Translations under genes and position numbers: made by a program
Notes under the pieces: generated by a model
The model's database searches: none
Told to the model about the DNA's origin: nothing
What the model saw: the letters and a program-made list of their open reading frames with translations, nothing else
In this document: in pieces, positions 1-7,722 of the stretch
Numbering within the stretch: position 1 is the first letter of the stretch
How the letters are laid out: every line of letters starts with the position of its first letter
Source of the DNA: Cognatazoarcus sp050303815
GTDB taxonomy: Bacteria; Pseudomonadota; Gammaproteobacteria; Burkholderiales; Rhodocyclaceae
Assembly: GCA_050303815.1 (NCBI GenBank)
Contig: JBNLCM010000095.1
Location: 1 to 41,013, forward strand
Direction of reading: 5' to 3'
DNA: 41,013 nt

Positions 1-2
1 CC

Positions 3-1127
3 GCCAAGTCCAACGAGATCGCCTTCGGCCTGTTCGGCGGCAAGCTGAACGTCGGCGGCGCGATGCGCGTGAACTACGTGATCGGCGACTACGGTGACGG
101 CACCGGCGGCCCCTCCCGCGCCTTCGACGACGCCGGCAACGTCGGCCTCGACACCATCCGCCTGAACCTCGACTACGCCAACGACAACGGCGTCATCGGC
201 AAGCTCGAATACCGTTTCTACAACGGCTACAACTTCATCCACACCGGCTGGCTGGGCTACAATTTCGGCGACGGCGCTCAGCTCCAGGTCGGGGTCAACC
301 GCGCCCCCTTCGGCGCCGGCCCCTACGGCGTGTCGCCGGGCTGGCTGGTCGGCCAGCACTACTACGTGGGCCTGGCCGACGACATGGACCTGGGCGTGAA
401 ATACACCCGCCCGGTCGGCAACTGGACGCTCGACGCCGCCTACTACTTCTCCGATGAGGGCACCGGTGCCGGCCGCAGCCGCGACAGCGCGCGCTACTCC
501 TACGACGTCGTCAACGAGAGCGGGGCCGGCTACGAAGAGCGCAACCAGGTGAACCTGCGGGCGATCTACCACATCAAGGGCGGCTCGGTCGCGACCGACG
601 TGGGCGCCTCGGTGATGTACGGCGAGTTGGACAGCAAGGGGCCGCAGGACGACGGCAACCGCTGGGCGGCCTCGGTGCACATGGTCAACAAGTGGAGCAA
701 CTTCACGCTGGCCACGCAGCTCAGCCGCTATGAATTCGACGTCGAGGCCGACCAGCCGCTGGGCACCGACAAGCTGGTGCAGTTCGGCGCCTTCGACTTC
801 CCCAACACGGTCGCGGCCAAAGGGTGGATCCCGGCGATCTCGCTCAGCTACTACAAGGAGACGCCGAGCATCCCGTGGCTCGATTCCGTCACCCCCTACG
901 CCGAGTACAGCAGCATCGTCAAGGACGAGGACGACTTCAACGACAGCGAGCAGTGGATCTTCGGCGCCGCCTGGGCCCATGGCGGCTGGTACATCTACAC
1001 CGAGGCCGCGTTCTCCAACGGCAACGAGTTCGTCGGCAGCGAGTCCGCCTTCGGCGACCGCCTCGGCGCCAACGCCGACGACCGCTGGCTGAGCCGCTAC
1101 AACATCAACTTCGGCTACTACTTCTGA
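3..1127 (+). CDS. Outer-membrane porin, 5'-truncated by window edge
   Basis: The reading frame is open from the first bases of the window, so the start codon and signal peptide lie upstream and about 375 C-terminal residues are visible. The sequence alternates polar and aromatic residues in the manner of transmembrane beta strands (LEYRFYNGYNF, VGVNRAPFGAG, WTLDAAYYFSDE), has almost no cysteine, and ends in NINFGYYF; a C-terminal Phe is the usual BAM recognition signal of outer-membrane barrels. The function is inferred as diffusion of small solutes across the outer membrane. The substrate cannot be read from the sequence. The BCCT transporter gene starts 235 bp downstream on the same strand, so a shared role in solute uptake is possible but unproven. 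Confidence 0.8.
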   Translation, partial: AKSNEIAFGLFGGKLNVGGAMRVNYVIGDYGDGTGGPSRAFDDAGNVGLDTIRLNLDYANDNGVIGKLEYRFYNGYNFIHTGWLGYNFGDGAQLQVGVNRAPFGAGPYGVSPGWLVGQHYYVGLADDMDLGVKYTRPVGNWTLDAAYYFSDEGTGAGRSRDSARYSYDVVNESGAGYEERNQVNLRAIYHIKGGSVATDVGASVMYGELDSKGPQDDGNRWAASVHMVNKWSNFTLATQLSRYEFDVEADQPLGTDKLVQFGAFDFPNTVAAKGWIPAISLSYYKETPSIPWLDSVTPYAEYSSIVKDEDDFNDSEQWIFGAAWAHGGWYIYTEAAFSNGNEFVGSESAFGDRLGANADDRWLSRYNINFGYYF

Positions 1128-1362
1128 GCGCCGGAGGCCGGCCGGGCTCGCGTTCGACCGGCCTCCTTCCGCTCCATTCCGCCGTGGGCCCGGTCCGGGA
1201 GCGCGGCGGAATTGGCGGATTCTGCATGGATGGGGTCGCATCAGGACATGTCCCCTCCGCGTGCATTGCAAAGAATAGACCTTGCACCAGACGCGCGCCG
1301 TCGATCCGCGGAACACCGCCGGCCGACGGACTATCAAAACGATGCCTCGGGAGACTTCACAC
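1128..1362. other. Intergenic region, porin to BCCT transporter
   Basis: There is no convincing gene here. The short reading frames overlapping it are in frames without coding character. A plausible Shine-Dalgarno (GGGAG at 1349-1353) lies 9 bp before the ATG at 1363 and decides the start of the downstream transporter against the in-frame upstream ATGs at 1282 and 1342. No clear terminator or sigma-70 promoter was recognised. Confidence 0.6.
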
Positions 1363-2916
1363 ATGAGCGTCGATCAAAGCCTGGTACTCCAGCCAGGCAT
1401 AGACAACAAGCAGTTCTGGGGACTTGATTTCCACAATCCGGTCTTTCCGATTACCGCCGGCCTGATCGTGCTGTTCATCGTGTACGCACTGGTGGATCCG
1501 GCAAGTGCCAGTGCGCAGATGGTGGCCGCACGTACCTGGTCGATCGACCACTTCGACTGGCTGTTCATGCTCGCCGGCAACGTTTTCGTGCTGTTCTGTA
1601 TTGCGCTGATCCTGCTGCCGGTCGGCAAGGTCCGGCTCGGCGGTCCGACCGAACGACCCGAGTTCTCGACGATGTCGTGGTTCGCGATGCTGTTCGCGGC
1701 CGGCATGGGCATCGGCCTGATGTTTTGGAGCGTGGCGGAACCGGTGGCCTACTACACCGACTGGTACGGCACGCCGCTGAATGCCGCGGCCAAGACGCCG
1801 GAGGGCGCCAGCGCAGCGATGGGCGCCACGATGTTCCACTGGGGCCTGCACCCATGGGCGATCTACGGCGTGGTGGCGGTGGCGATCGGCTTCTTCACCT
1901 TCAACCTGGGGCTGCCGCTGACCCTCCGGGCGGCGTTCTACCCGCTGGTCGGACACCGCGTGCGCGGCTGGATCGGCCACGTCGTCGATATCATCGCGGC
2001 GCTGGCCACGATGTTCGGCCTCGCCACCTCGCTCGGCCTCGGTGCGACGCAAGCAGCCAGCGGCATCCACTTCGTGACCGGACTCCCCAACACGCTCGGC
2101 CTGCAACTGGCAATCATCGTCGTCGTGGGCTGCGTCACGATCCTGTCGGTCTGGCGGGGCATCGATGGCGGAGTCAAGCTGCTGAGCAACATCAACATGG
2201 CGCTGGCGACGACCCTGATGGTCTTCGTCGCAATCGCCGGCGGGTTCATCGCCTACCTGAAGGGAATCTTCACGACCACGTCCGACTACGCGGAGTTCCT
2301 GCTGCCGCTGTCGAACTGGATCGGGCGTGACGATCAGACCTGGTTCCACGGCTGGACGGTGTTCTACTGGGCCTGGTGGATCTCGTGGTCGCCCTTCGTC
2401 GGCATCTTCATCGCCCGCGTCTCGCGCGGACGCACGGTGCGCGAACTGCTGACCGCAGTGCTCGTCGTACCGACGCTGGTGAGCATTCTGTGGATGACGG
2501 CCTTCGGCGGCAATGCGCTGGCCCAGGCGGCAGGCGGCGTCGGCGAGTTGGCCAACGGCATCGGCGACGTATCGCTGGCGATGTTCCAGATGCTGGCCAA
2601 CATGCCGCTGCACACGGTGACCTCGGCGCTGGCAGTGATGCTGGTGATGGTCTTCTTCGTCACCTCCGCCGACTCCGGCTCGCTGGTCATCGACTGCATC
2701 ACCGCCGGCGGCAAGACCGACACGCCGCGCGGCCAACGGGTCTTCTGGGCCTGCATGGTCGGCATCATCTCGGCCATCCTGCTGTCGGCCGGCGGCAAGG
2801 ACGCGCTGAATGCCCTGCAGGCCGGCGCGGTCACGACGGGCCTGCCCTTCACGGTGGTGTTGCTGGCGATGACGGTCGGCCTCTACAAAGCGCTGCATCA
2901 GTCGCACTACTCGTAG
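1363..2916 (+). CDS. BCCT-family betaine/carnitine/choline transporter
   Basis: A 517-residue polytopic inner-membrane protein of the betaine-carnitine-choline transporter family. The glycine-rich segment GMGIGLMFW (about residues 114-122), followed by SVAEP, matches TM3 of Na+-coupled members such as BetP. The Trp-rich TM8 motif FYWAWWISWSPFVG (about 333-346), followed by ARVSRGRT, is the family signature forming the aromatic box for a trimethylammonium group. The start at 1363 is chosen for its GGGAG Shine-Dalgarno; the frame is open further upstream. It is followed by an ASKHA ATPase gene and an MttB-family methyltransferase gene on the same strand, so uptake of a quaternary amine (glycine betaine, carnitine or similar) for demethylation is the likely job. 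The long regulatory C-terminal tail of osmosensing BetP is absent, which favours nutrition over osmoprotection. Confidence 0.93.
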   Translation: MSVDQSLVLQPGIDNKQFWGLDFHNPVFPITAGLIVLFIVYALVDPASASAQMVAARTWSIDHFDWLFMLAGNVFVLFCIALILLPVGKVRLGGPTERPEFSTMSWFAMLFAAGMGIGLMFWSVAEPVAYYTDWYGTPLNAAAKTPEGASAAMGATMFHWGLHPWAIYGVVAVAIGFFTFNLGLPLTLRAAFYPLVGHRVRGWIGHVVDIIAALATMFGLATSLGLGATQAASGIHFVTGLPNTLGLQLAIIVVVGCVTILSVWRGIDGGVKLLSNINMALATTLMVFVAIAGGFIAYLKGIFTTTSDYAEFLLPLSNWIGRDDQTWFHGWTVFYWAWWISWSPFVGIFIARVSRGRTVRELLTAVLVVPTLVSILWMTAFGGNALAQAAGGVGELANGIGDVSLAMFQMLANMPLHTVTSALAVMLVMVFFVTSADSGSLVIDCITAGGKTDTPRGQRVFWACMVGIISAILLSAGGKDALNALQAGAVTTGLPFTVVLLAMTVGLYKALHQSHYS

Positions 2917-2955
2917 CAGCGGGCGGCCGCCATGATGGCGGCCATCACGCACGAC

Positions 2956-3006
2956 GGGGGCGGGCGGGATCCGGACGCATGGTTCGGTTCGGTGCCGCCC
3001 CCTTTT
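2956..3006 (+). terminator. Possible terminator/attenuator hairpin before the HyuA-type gene
   Basis: Arms GGGGGCGG (2956-2963) and CCGCCCCC (2995-3002) are perfectly complementary over 8 bp and are followed at once by TTTTCGTATTTT. The 31-base loop is long for a canonical terminator. A second GC hairpin (GGCCGCC/GGCGGCC, 2925-2943) lies just after the BCCT stop codon. The structure sits 24 bp before the next ATG, so it could also be a leader attenuator. This comes from sequence inspection only. Confidence 0.4.
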
Positions 3007-3029
3007 CGTATTTTCCTAGGGGAACGGAC

Positions 3030-5075
3030 ATGGGCTTGATGCTCGGCATCGACACCGGCGGCACCTTCACCGACGCGGTACTGCTGGACGAGCGGCGCGA
3101 GATCGCCGCCGCCGCGAAGCGGCTGACGACCCGCTACGACCTCACGGTCGGCATCGCGGAGGCGATCGACAGCCTGCCGCCGGAGTGCCTGTCCGAGGTA
3201 TCGCTGGTGTCGCTGTCGACGACGCTGACCACCAACTCGGTCGTCGAAGGCAAGGGCTCCCCGGTCTGCGCGCTGCTGATCGGCTACGACGAACGCCAGG
3301 TGCGCGCGAGCGGGCTGGCCGAGCTGCTCGGCCCCGAGTGCATCGTCACGCTCGACGGCGGCCACGATGCCGCCGGCGGCGAAGCGCTGCCGCTGGACGA
3401 AGAGGCCACCCGCGCGGCGATCCTCAACTGGCGCGACAAGGTCTCGGCCTTCGCGATCTCGGCCAGCTTCAGCGTGCGCAATCCGCGCCACGAAATCCGT
3501 GTGCGCGAGCTGGTGCGCGAACTGTCGCGCAAGCCGGTGACCTGCGGCCACGAACTGGCCTCTTCGCTCGGCGCGCCGCGGCGGGCCGCCACGGTGGCGC
3601 TCAACGCGCGCATGATCGCCCACGTGCAGCGGCTGATCGAGTCGGTCGAGGCCATCCTGGCGGCACGCGGCATCCGTGCGCCGCTGATGATCGTCAAGGG
3701 CGACGGCTCGCTGGTCAATGCCGAATCGGCGCTGCAGCGCCCGGTCGGCACCGTGCTGTCGGGGCCGGCCGCCAGCGTGCTCGGCGCCTGCGCACTGAGC
3801 GGGCTGCGGGACGCGATCGTCGCCGACATGGGGGGCACCACGACCGACATCGCGGTGGTGCGCAACGGCCGACCCGAACTCTCCTTCGACGGGGCGCTGA
3901 TCGGCGGCTGGCAGCCGATGGTCGAAGCGGTCCGCGTCTACTCGATCGGACTCGGCGGCGACAGCGAGGTGCGTTTCAGTGGCGGCCACGGCATCTCGAT
4001 CGGGCCCCGCCGGGTGGTGCCGCTGAGCCTGCTGGCGAGCGAGCACCCGGCAGTGCTGGCGGCCCTCGAGGGGCAGGCCAATTCCTCGCCCAACAGCAGC
4101 CAGCTGCGTTTCGCACTGCGCTCGCAGCACGACGAGGCGCTGCTGGCGCGCCTGCCCGAGGACGAACGCCAGGCCTGGGAACGCCTCGCCGACGGGCCGG
4201 TGGACATCGAGCGCGCGGCGACGGAGGATCGCCGCCTGGCCCGCGCGCTGGCGCGGCTCGAGCGCAAGGGCCTGGTCATCTACAGCGGTTTCACGCCGAC
4301 CGACGCAGCCCACGTGCTGGGCATCTCGAGCCACTGGAGCACCGCCGCGGCAGTGCTGGGGGCCCGGATCTGGGCCCGCCAGATGCGCCGGCTGTACGGA
4401 TTCGGCACCTGGCCCGAAGGGGACGCCGAGGGCCCGTCGCGCCAGATCTTCGACCTGGTCATCGACGCCATCAGCCAGAAGCTGGTCGAGGCCGGCCTGC
4501 ACGAACAGGGGCAGTTGGCGGCGGCCCAGGCCGACAAGCTGTCACGGCTACTGACCGAAATGGCGATGGAGCAGCGCCGCGATCCGTCCAAGCCCTCCGT
4601 CTTCTCGATCCAGTTCGCGGCCGACACCCCGGTGGTGGCGGTCGGCGGCCCGGCCGCCAGCTACTACCCCGAGGTCGCCCGCGGCCTGCGGGTCGGCCTC
4701 TACATGCCGCGCTTCGCCGAAGTGGCGAACGCGGTCGGGGCGGTGTTGGGTGAGGTGTCGCAGCGGGTGCACCTGACCATCACCCAACCGGTACGCGGCA
4801 CCTTCCGGGTATTCGCCGCGGACGGCCCGCAGGACTTCCCGCAACTCGACGACGCCGTCGGGCACGCCCGCCAACTGGCCGCCGCCGAGGCCACAGCGCT
4901 GGCACGGCAGGCCGGCGCCGCCTCGGTCGAGATCGAATTCGAGCACGACGAGAACAGCGTCAGCAACGAGATCGACGGCGACGTGTTCTTCGAAATGCGG
5001 CTCACCGCGATCGCCTCCGGGCCGCCGTGCAACCGCGTCGACGAGATCCCGGCGGGCGCTTGCGAGGTGTGCTGA
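3030..5075 (+). CDS. Hydantoinase/oxoprolinase (HyuA)-family ASKHA ATPase
   Basis: A 681-residue protein, the usual length for HyuA. The N-terminal Hydant_A_N domain opens with the phosphate-1 loop GIDTGGTFTDAVL (residues 5-17). The central Hydantoinase_A domain carries the second phosphate/metal motif ADMGGTTTDIAVV and a GLGGDS turn. Known relatives couple ATP hydrolysis to opening of hydantoin or 5-oxoproline rings, usually with a HyuB partner. No HyuB is present here. The start at 3030 has GGGGA 7 bp upstream. The neighbours are a BCCT transporter and an MttB-like methyltransferase. Because RamA-type corrinoid activators also use an ASKHA ATPase fold, a role in activating a corrinoid methyl-transfer system is possible, but that is inference. 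The extreme C-terminus carries CEVC (Cys 678 and 681) and Cys 667, unlike the ferredoxin-like clusters of RamA. Confidence 0.85.
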   Translation: MGLMLGIDTGGTFTDAVLLDERREIAAAAKRLTTRYDLTVGIAEAIDSLPPECLSEVSLVSLSTTLTTNSVVEGKGSPVCALLIGYDERQVRASGLAELLGPECIVTLDGGHDAAGGEALPLDEEATRAAILNWRDKVSAFAISASFSVRNPRHEIRVRELVRELSRKPVTCGHELASSLGAPRRAATVALNARMIAHVQRLIESVEAILAARGIRAPLMIVKGDGSLVNAESALQRPVGTVLSGPAASVLGACALSGLRDAIVADMGGTTTDIAVVRNGRPELSFDGALIGGWQPMVEAVRVYSIGLGGDSEVRFSGGHGISIGPRRVVPLSLLASEHPAVLAALEGQANSSPNSSQLRFALRSQHDEALLARLPEDERQAWERLADGPVDIERAATEDRRLARALARLERKGLVIYSGFTPTDAAHVLGISSHWSTAAAVLGARIWARQMRRLYGFGTWPEGDAEGPSRQIFDLVIDAISQKLVEAGLHEQGQLAAAQADKLSRLLTEMAMEQRRDPSKPSVFSIQFAADTPVVAVGGPAASYYPEVARGLRVGLYMPRFAEVANAVGAVLGEVSQRVHLTITQPVRGTFRVFAADGPQDFPQLDDAVGHARQLAAAEATALARQAGAASVEIEFEHDENSVSNEIDGDVFFEMRLTAIASGPPCNRVDEIPAGACEVC

Positions 5076-5095
5076 CCCGATCCCGCCCCCGGCGC

Positions 5096-5525
5096 GTAGT
5101 CCGCCCCTCCCCCTTCAAGGGGGAGGCCGGGAGGGGGATGGGGTGCCACCGCGACGACGTTACCGCAGCCCACGTCCCGCGCCCCCGGCGCGCTCGTGCA
5201 TCACCCTTCCACACCGCGTAGCCCGCCCCTCCCCCTTCAACGGGAAGGCCGGGAGTGGGATGGGGTGCCACCGCAACGAGGATGCCGCAGCCACGCCTAG
5301 CGCCCCCGGCACGGTCGTGCATCACCCACCCCCGCCGCGTAGCCCTCCCCTCCCCCTTCGAGGGGGAGGCCGGGAGGGGGACGGGGTGCCACCGCAAAGA
5401 CGTTACCGCAGCCCACGCCCCGCGCCCTCGGCGCGCTCGTGCATGACCCTTCCACGCCGCGTAGCCCGCCCCTCCCCCTTCAAGGGGGAGGCCGGGAGGG
5501 GGATGGGGTGCTACCGCAGCAACGA
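5096..5525. repeat. Four tandem ~121-bp GC-rich repeats with hairpin core
   Basis: Near-identical units begin at 5096, 5218, 5339 and 5461 (periods 122, 121 and 122 bp). Each starts GTAGYCC(G/T)CCCCTCCCCC and contains a hairpin with arms CCTCCCCCT and AGGGGGAGG around TCA, perfect in units 1 and 4, followed by a GGGAGGGGGATGGGGTG-like stretch. The ~70-bp tails (CACCGC..GCAGCC..GTGCAT) are also conserved in units 1-3, while unit 4 diverges after about 60 bp. Similar CCCTCCCCC/GGGGGAGG repeats are widespread in GC-rich proteobacterial intergenic regions. They separate the HyuA-type gene from mttB and may affect read-through or mRNA stability. The open frames running through them have no coding character. 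Confidence 0.9.
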
Positions 5526-5730
5526 TGTCGCCGCCCATGCTTCGTGCCCCGTGCGCGGGCCGACCGCGCGAAGCCGTCGCGCGCATCGATCCCGTAAACA
5601 CCCTGCCCGCCCACCCATGGCGCGTTTGGCAATGCATGCGTCGCACCGTGCCATGCGGCGGCACCGCAGCAATCCACATACTGGCGGCAACGAACACCCC
5701 TCGAACACACCACCCATGGAGAGCGAGACA
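5526..5730. other. Leader region of the MttB-family gene
   Basis: About 200 bp between the last tandem repeat and the methyltransferase start. No gene, riboswitch or clear promoter was recognised. An ATG at 5716 is in frame with the methyltransferase, but GGAG at 5718-5721 fits as the ribosome binding site of the ATG at 5731. Confidence 0.5.
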
Positions 5731-7293
5731 ATGAGTTCCACCGAGACCCGGCGGCGCGCCGGTCGCAGCGGGAGCGAAGCACGTCGCGCAGCGCGTTCGC
5801 GTGGCCCAGCCACGCAGGCGCCCTACGTGAGCCGCAAGATTCCCTACTACGAAGTGCTCAACGACGAGGGGCTGTCGATCATCGAGCACAACGCCGACAC
5901 GATCCTCGAGGAAATCGGCATCGATTTCCGCGACGACCCCGAGGCCTTGCAGATCTGGCGCGATGCCGGCGCCGACGTGCAGGGCGAGCGCGTGCGGATG
6001 CCGCGCGGCATGTGCCGCAAGCTGATCCAGGACAACGCCCCGCGCGAGTTCACGCAGGTCGCCCGCAACGCCGAGCGCAGCGTCAAGATCGGCGGCGCCA
6101 ACACGGTCTTCGTGCCCGCCTACGGCTGCCCGTTCATCCACAACCTGGACGACGGCCGCCGCTACGGCAACATCGAGGACTTCCGCAACTTCGTCAAGCT
6201 CGCCTACCTGTCACCCGGCCTGCACCACTCCGGCGGCACGATCTGCGAGCCGGTGGACCTGCCGGTCAACAAGCGCCACTTCGAGATGGTCTACAGCCAC
6301 ATGAAGTACTCCGACAAGTGCTTCATGGGCTCGGTCACGCACCCCGAGCGTGCCCAGGACACCGTCGAGATGGCCAAGATCCTGTTCGGCGACCAGTGGA
6401 TCGACCCGGAGACCGGCAAGCCGCGCACCGCGGTGATCAACCTGATCAACGCCAACTCGCCGATGACCTTCGACGACACCATGCTCGGCGCCGCCAAGGT
6501 CTACGCGCGCAACAACCAAGCCTGCATCGTCACGCCGTTCATCCTGGCCGGCGCCATGTCGCCGGTGACGGTGGCCGGCACCGCCGCGCAGACGCTGGCC
6601 GAAGCGATGGCCGGCATGGCCTTCGTGCAGCTCGTCAATCCGGGCGCGCCGGTGGTGTTCGGCAGCTTCGCCAGCTCGATGTCGATGCAGTCCGGCGCAC
6701 CGACCTTCGGCACTCCGGAGCCGGCCCTGGTGCTGTACGTGATGGCCAACCTGGCGCGCCGCCTCGGCGTCCCGTTCCGCTCCGGCGGCTCGCTGACCGC
6801 TTCGAAGGTCCCCGACGCGCAGGCCGCCAGCGAGAGCGCCAATACGCTGCTGCCGACCGCGCTGGCCGGCGTGAACTTCGCGCTGCACACCGCCGGCTGG
6901 CTCGAGGGCGGCCTGGCGATGGGCTACGAGAAGTTCGTCATGGACGCCGACCAGGCCGGCATGATGCAAACCCTGATGGGCGGCATCGACATGTCCGAGA
7001 ACGGCCAGGCGATGGACGCCATCCGCGAGGTCGGCCCCGGCAAGCACTTCCTCGGCTGCGCCCATACCCAGGCCAACTTCGAGAACGCCTTCTACCGTTC
7101 GCCGATCGCCGACAACAACAGCTTCGAGCAGTGGGATTCCGAAGGCCGCCTCGACATGGCCCAGCGCGCCAACGCCCGCTGGAAGAAGATGCTTGCCGAG
7201 TACCAGGCACCGGCGCTCGACCCGGCCATCGACGAGGCCCTGCAGGCCTACATGAGCCAGCGCAAGGAATCCTTCCCGGATTCGAACATCTGA
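5731..7293 (+). CDS. MttB-superfamily (non-pyrrolysine) amine methyltransferase
   Basis: A 520-residue protein of the trimethylamine methyltransferase (MttB) family. The N-terminus (about 1-35) is basic and Arg/Ala-rich, followed by a TIM-barrel-type body with the family-like stretches GLHHSGGTICEPVDLPVN, ANSPMTFDDTMLGA and FGTPEPALVLYVM. The frame runs through without an internal TAG, so it is a pyrrolysine-free member. Characterised pyrrolysine-free members (e.g. MtgB) demethylate quaternary amines such as glycine betaine, passing the methyl group to a corrinoid protein. The BCCT transporter upstream fits such a substrate. The start at 5731 is preferred for GGAG 9 bp upstream. No MttC/MtbC-type corrinoid protein or methyl-corrinoid:THF transferase is visible in the window, so the acceptor would have to be encoded elsewhere. 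The exact substrate is unknown. Confidence 0.88.
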   Translation: MSSTETRRRAGRSGSEARRAARSRGPATQAPYVSRKIPYYEVLNDEGLSIIEHNADTILEEIGIDFRDDPEALQIWRDAGADVQGERVRMPRGMCRKLIQDNAPREFTQVARNAERSVKIGGANTVFVPAYGCPFIHNLDDGRRYGNIEDFRNFVKLAYLSPGLHHSGGTICEPVDLPVNKRHFEMVYSHMKYSDKCFMGSVTHPERAQDTVEMAKILFGDQWIDPETGKPRTAVINLINANSPMTFDDTMLGAAKVYARNNQACIVTPFILAGAMSPVTVAGTAAQTLAEAMAGMAFVQLVNPGAPVVFGSFASSMSMQSGAPTFGTPEPALVLYVMANLARRLGVPFRSGGSLTASKVPDAQAASESANTLLPTALAGVNFALHTAGWLEGGLAMGYEKFVMDADQAGMMQTLMGGIDMSENGQAMDAIREVGPGKHFLGCAHTQANFENAFYRSPIADNNSFEQWDSEGRLDMAQRANARWKKMLAEYQAPALDPAIDEALQAYMSQRKESFPDSNI

Positions 7294-7298
7294 CACGC

Positions 7299-7320
7299 GG
7301 AGCGGCGCCGGGGCCGCTCC
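7299..7320 (+). terminator. Stem-loop after the MttB gene
   Basis: A perfect 8-bp stem, GGAGCGGC (7299-7306) and GCCGCTCC (7313-7320), with a 6-base GCCGGG loop, lies 6 bp after the methyltransferase stop codon. No T tract follows, so intrinsic termination is uncertain; the hairpin may protect the mRNA 3' end. Confidence 0.45.
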
Positions 7321-7386
7321 AAGCAAGCGAGTGTAGCGTTGCGCGCAGTGAGGGAACCATGCGCCTGACATGTATCGGCCGTCCGA

Positions 7387-7455
7387 GGCCGGCTGAAGCC
7401 GGCCCTACCGGCCAACACGCTTCGGTCGGGTTCGCAGGGCCGGCTTCAGCCGGCC
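7387..7455. repeat. REP-like inverted repeat pair (GGCCGGCTGAAGCCGGCCCT)
   Basis: Perfect 20-bp inverted arms at 7387-7406 and 7436-7455 flank a 29-bp centre. Each arm is itself nearly palindromic around GCCGGC..GCCGGC. This is the architecture of REP/BIME elements. A 14-bp match to half an arm (GGCCGGCTTCAGCC) recurs at 7438-7451 and 21628-21641. The element lies between the methyltransferase gene and the convergent paaX gene. Confidence 0.8.
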
Positions 7456-7663
7456 AGCGGCGCCCGAGTTCCGCCTCACCATAGGCTCCGCCAAGACCGA
7501 AACACTACATTCGAACCCGCAATCGAGCGCATCCGAGTGTGGGTCTCGCGGACGGTCCGGCAAGGCGCGACGACGCGCCAGGCCGGGACTGCGCAACGAA
7601 GGTCCGGCCGAATAGGGATCGCGGTCCCATCGGCGCAGCAGATCGGCCTCGAGTCCGACGGCC
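7456..7663. other. Non-coding stretch between the inverted repeats
   Basis: About 200 bp without a recognisable gene, RNA or promoter. The short reading frames on either strand resemble no known family. Confidence 0.5.
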
Positions 7664-7722
7664 CCTAGGGGCTGTGGACATTTATCCGATGGATCGCCGC
7701 CTATATGTCCACAGCCCCTAGG
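7664..7722. terminator. 18-bp perfect inverted repeat at the paaX 3' end
   Basis: The left arm CCTAGGGGCTGTGGACAT (7664-7681) and its exact reverse complement (7705-7722) are separated by 23 bp. The paaX stop codon (complement of 7718-7720) lies inside the right arm. The element stands between convergent genes and could stop transcription from both sides, although T tracts are lacking. It could also be a repeat element. Confidence 0.6.

Noticed and set aside
1205..1240. Sigma-54 promoter before the BCCT gene
   Set aside because: A TGGC..GC pattern is present, but the GG-to-GC spacing is 8 instead of 10 bp.
1357..2952. Long minus-strand open frame opposite the BCCT gene
   Set aside because: It is rich in Arg, Asp, Gln and His with no family resemblance; a GC-bias shadow of the plus-strand gene. 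The same applies to long frames opposite the HyuA-type, mttB, paaN, mdc and frd genes.
5096..5525. CRISPR-like array
   Set aside because: The period is regular, but the whole 121-bp unit is conserved, so there are no unique spacers; it is a tandem repeat and no cas genes are present.
5731..7293. Pyrrolysine-containing MttB
   Set aside because: The reading frame has no internal TAG codon, so it is the pyrrolysine-free type.
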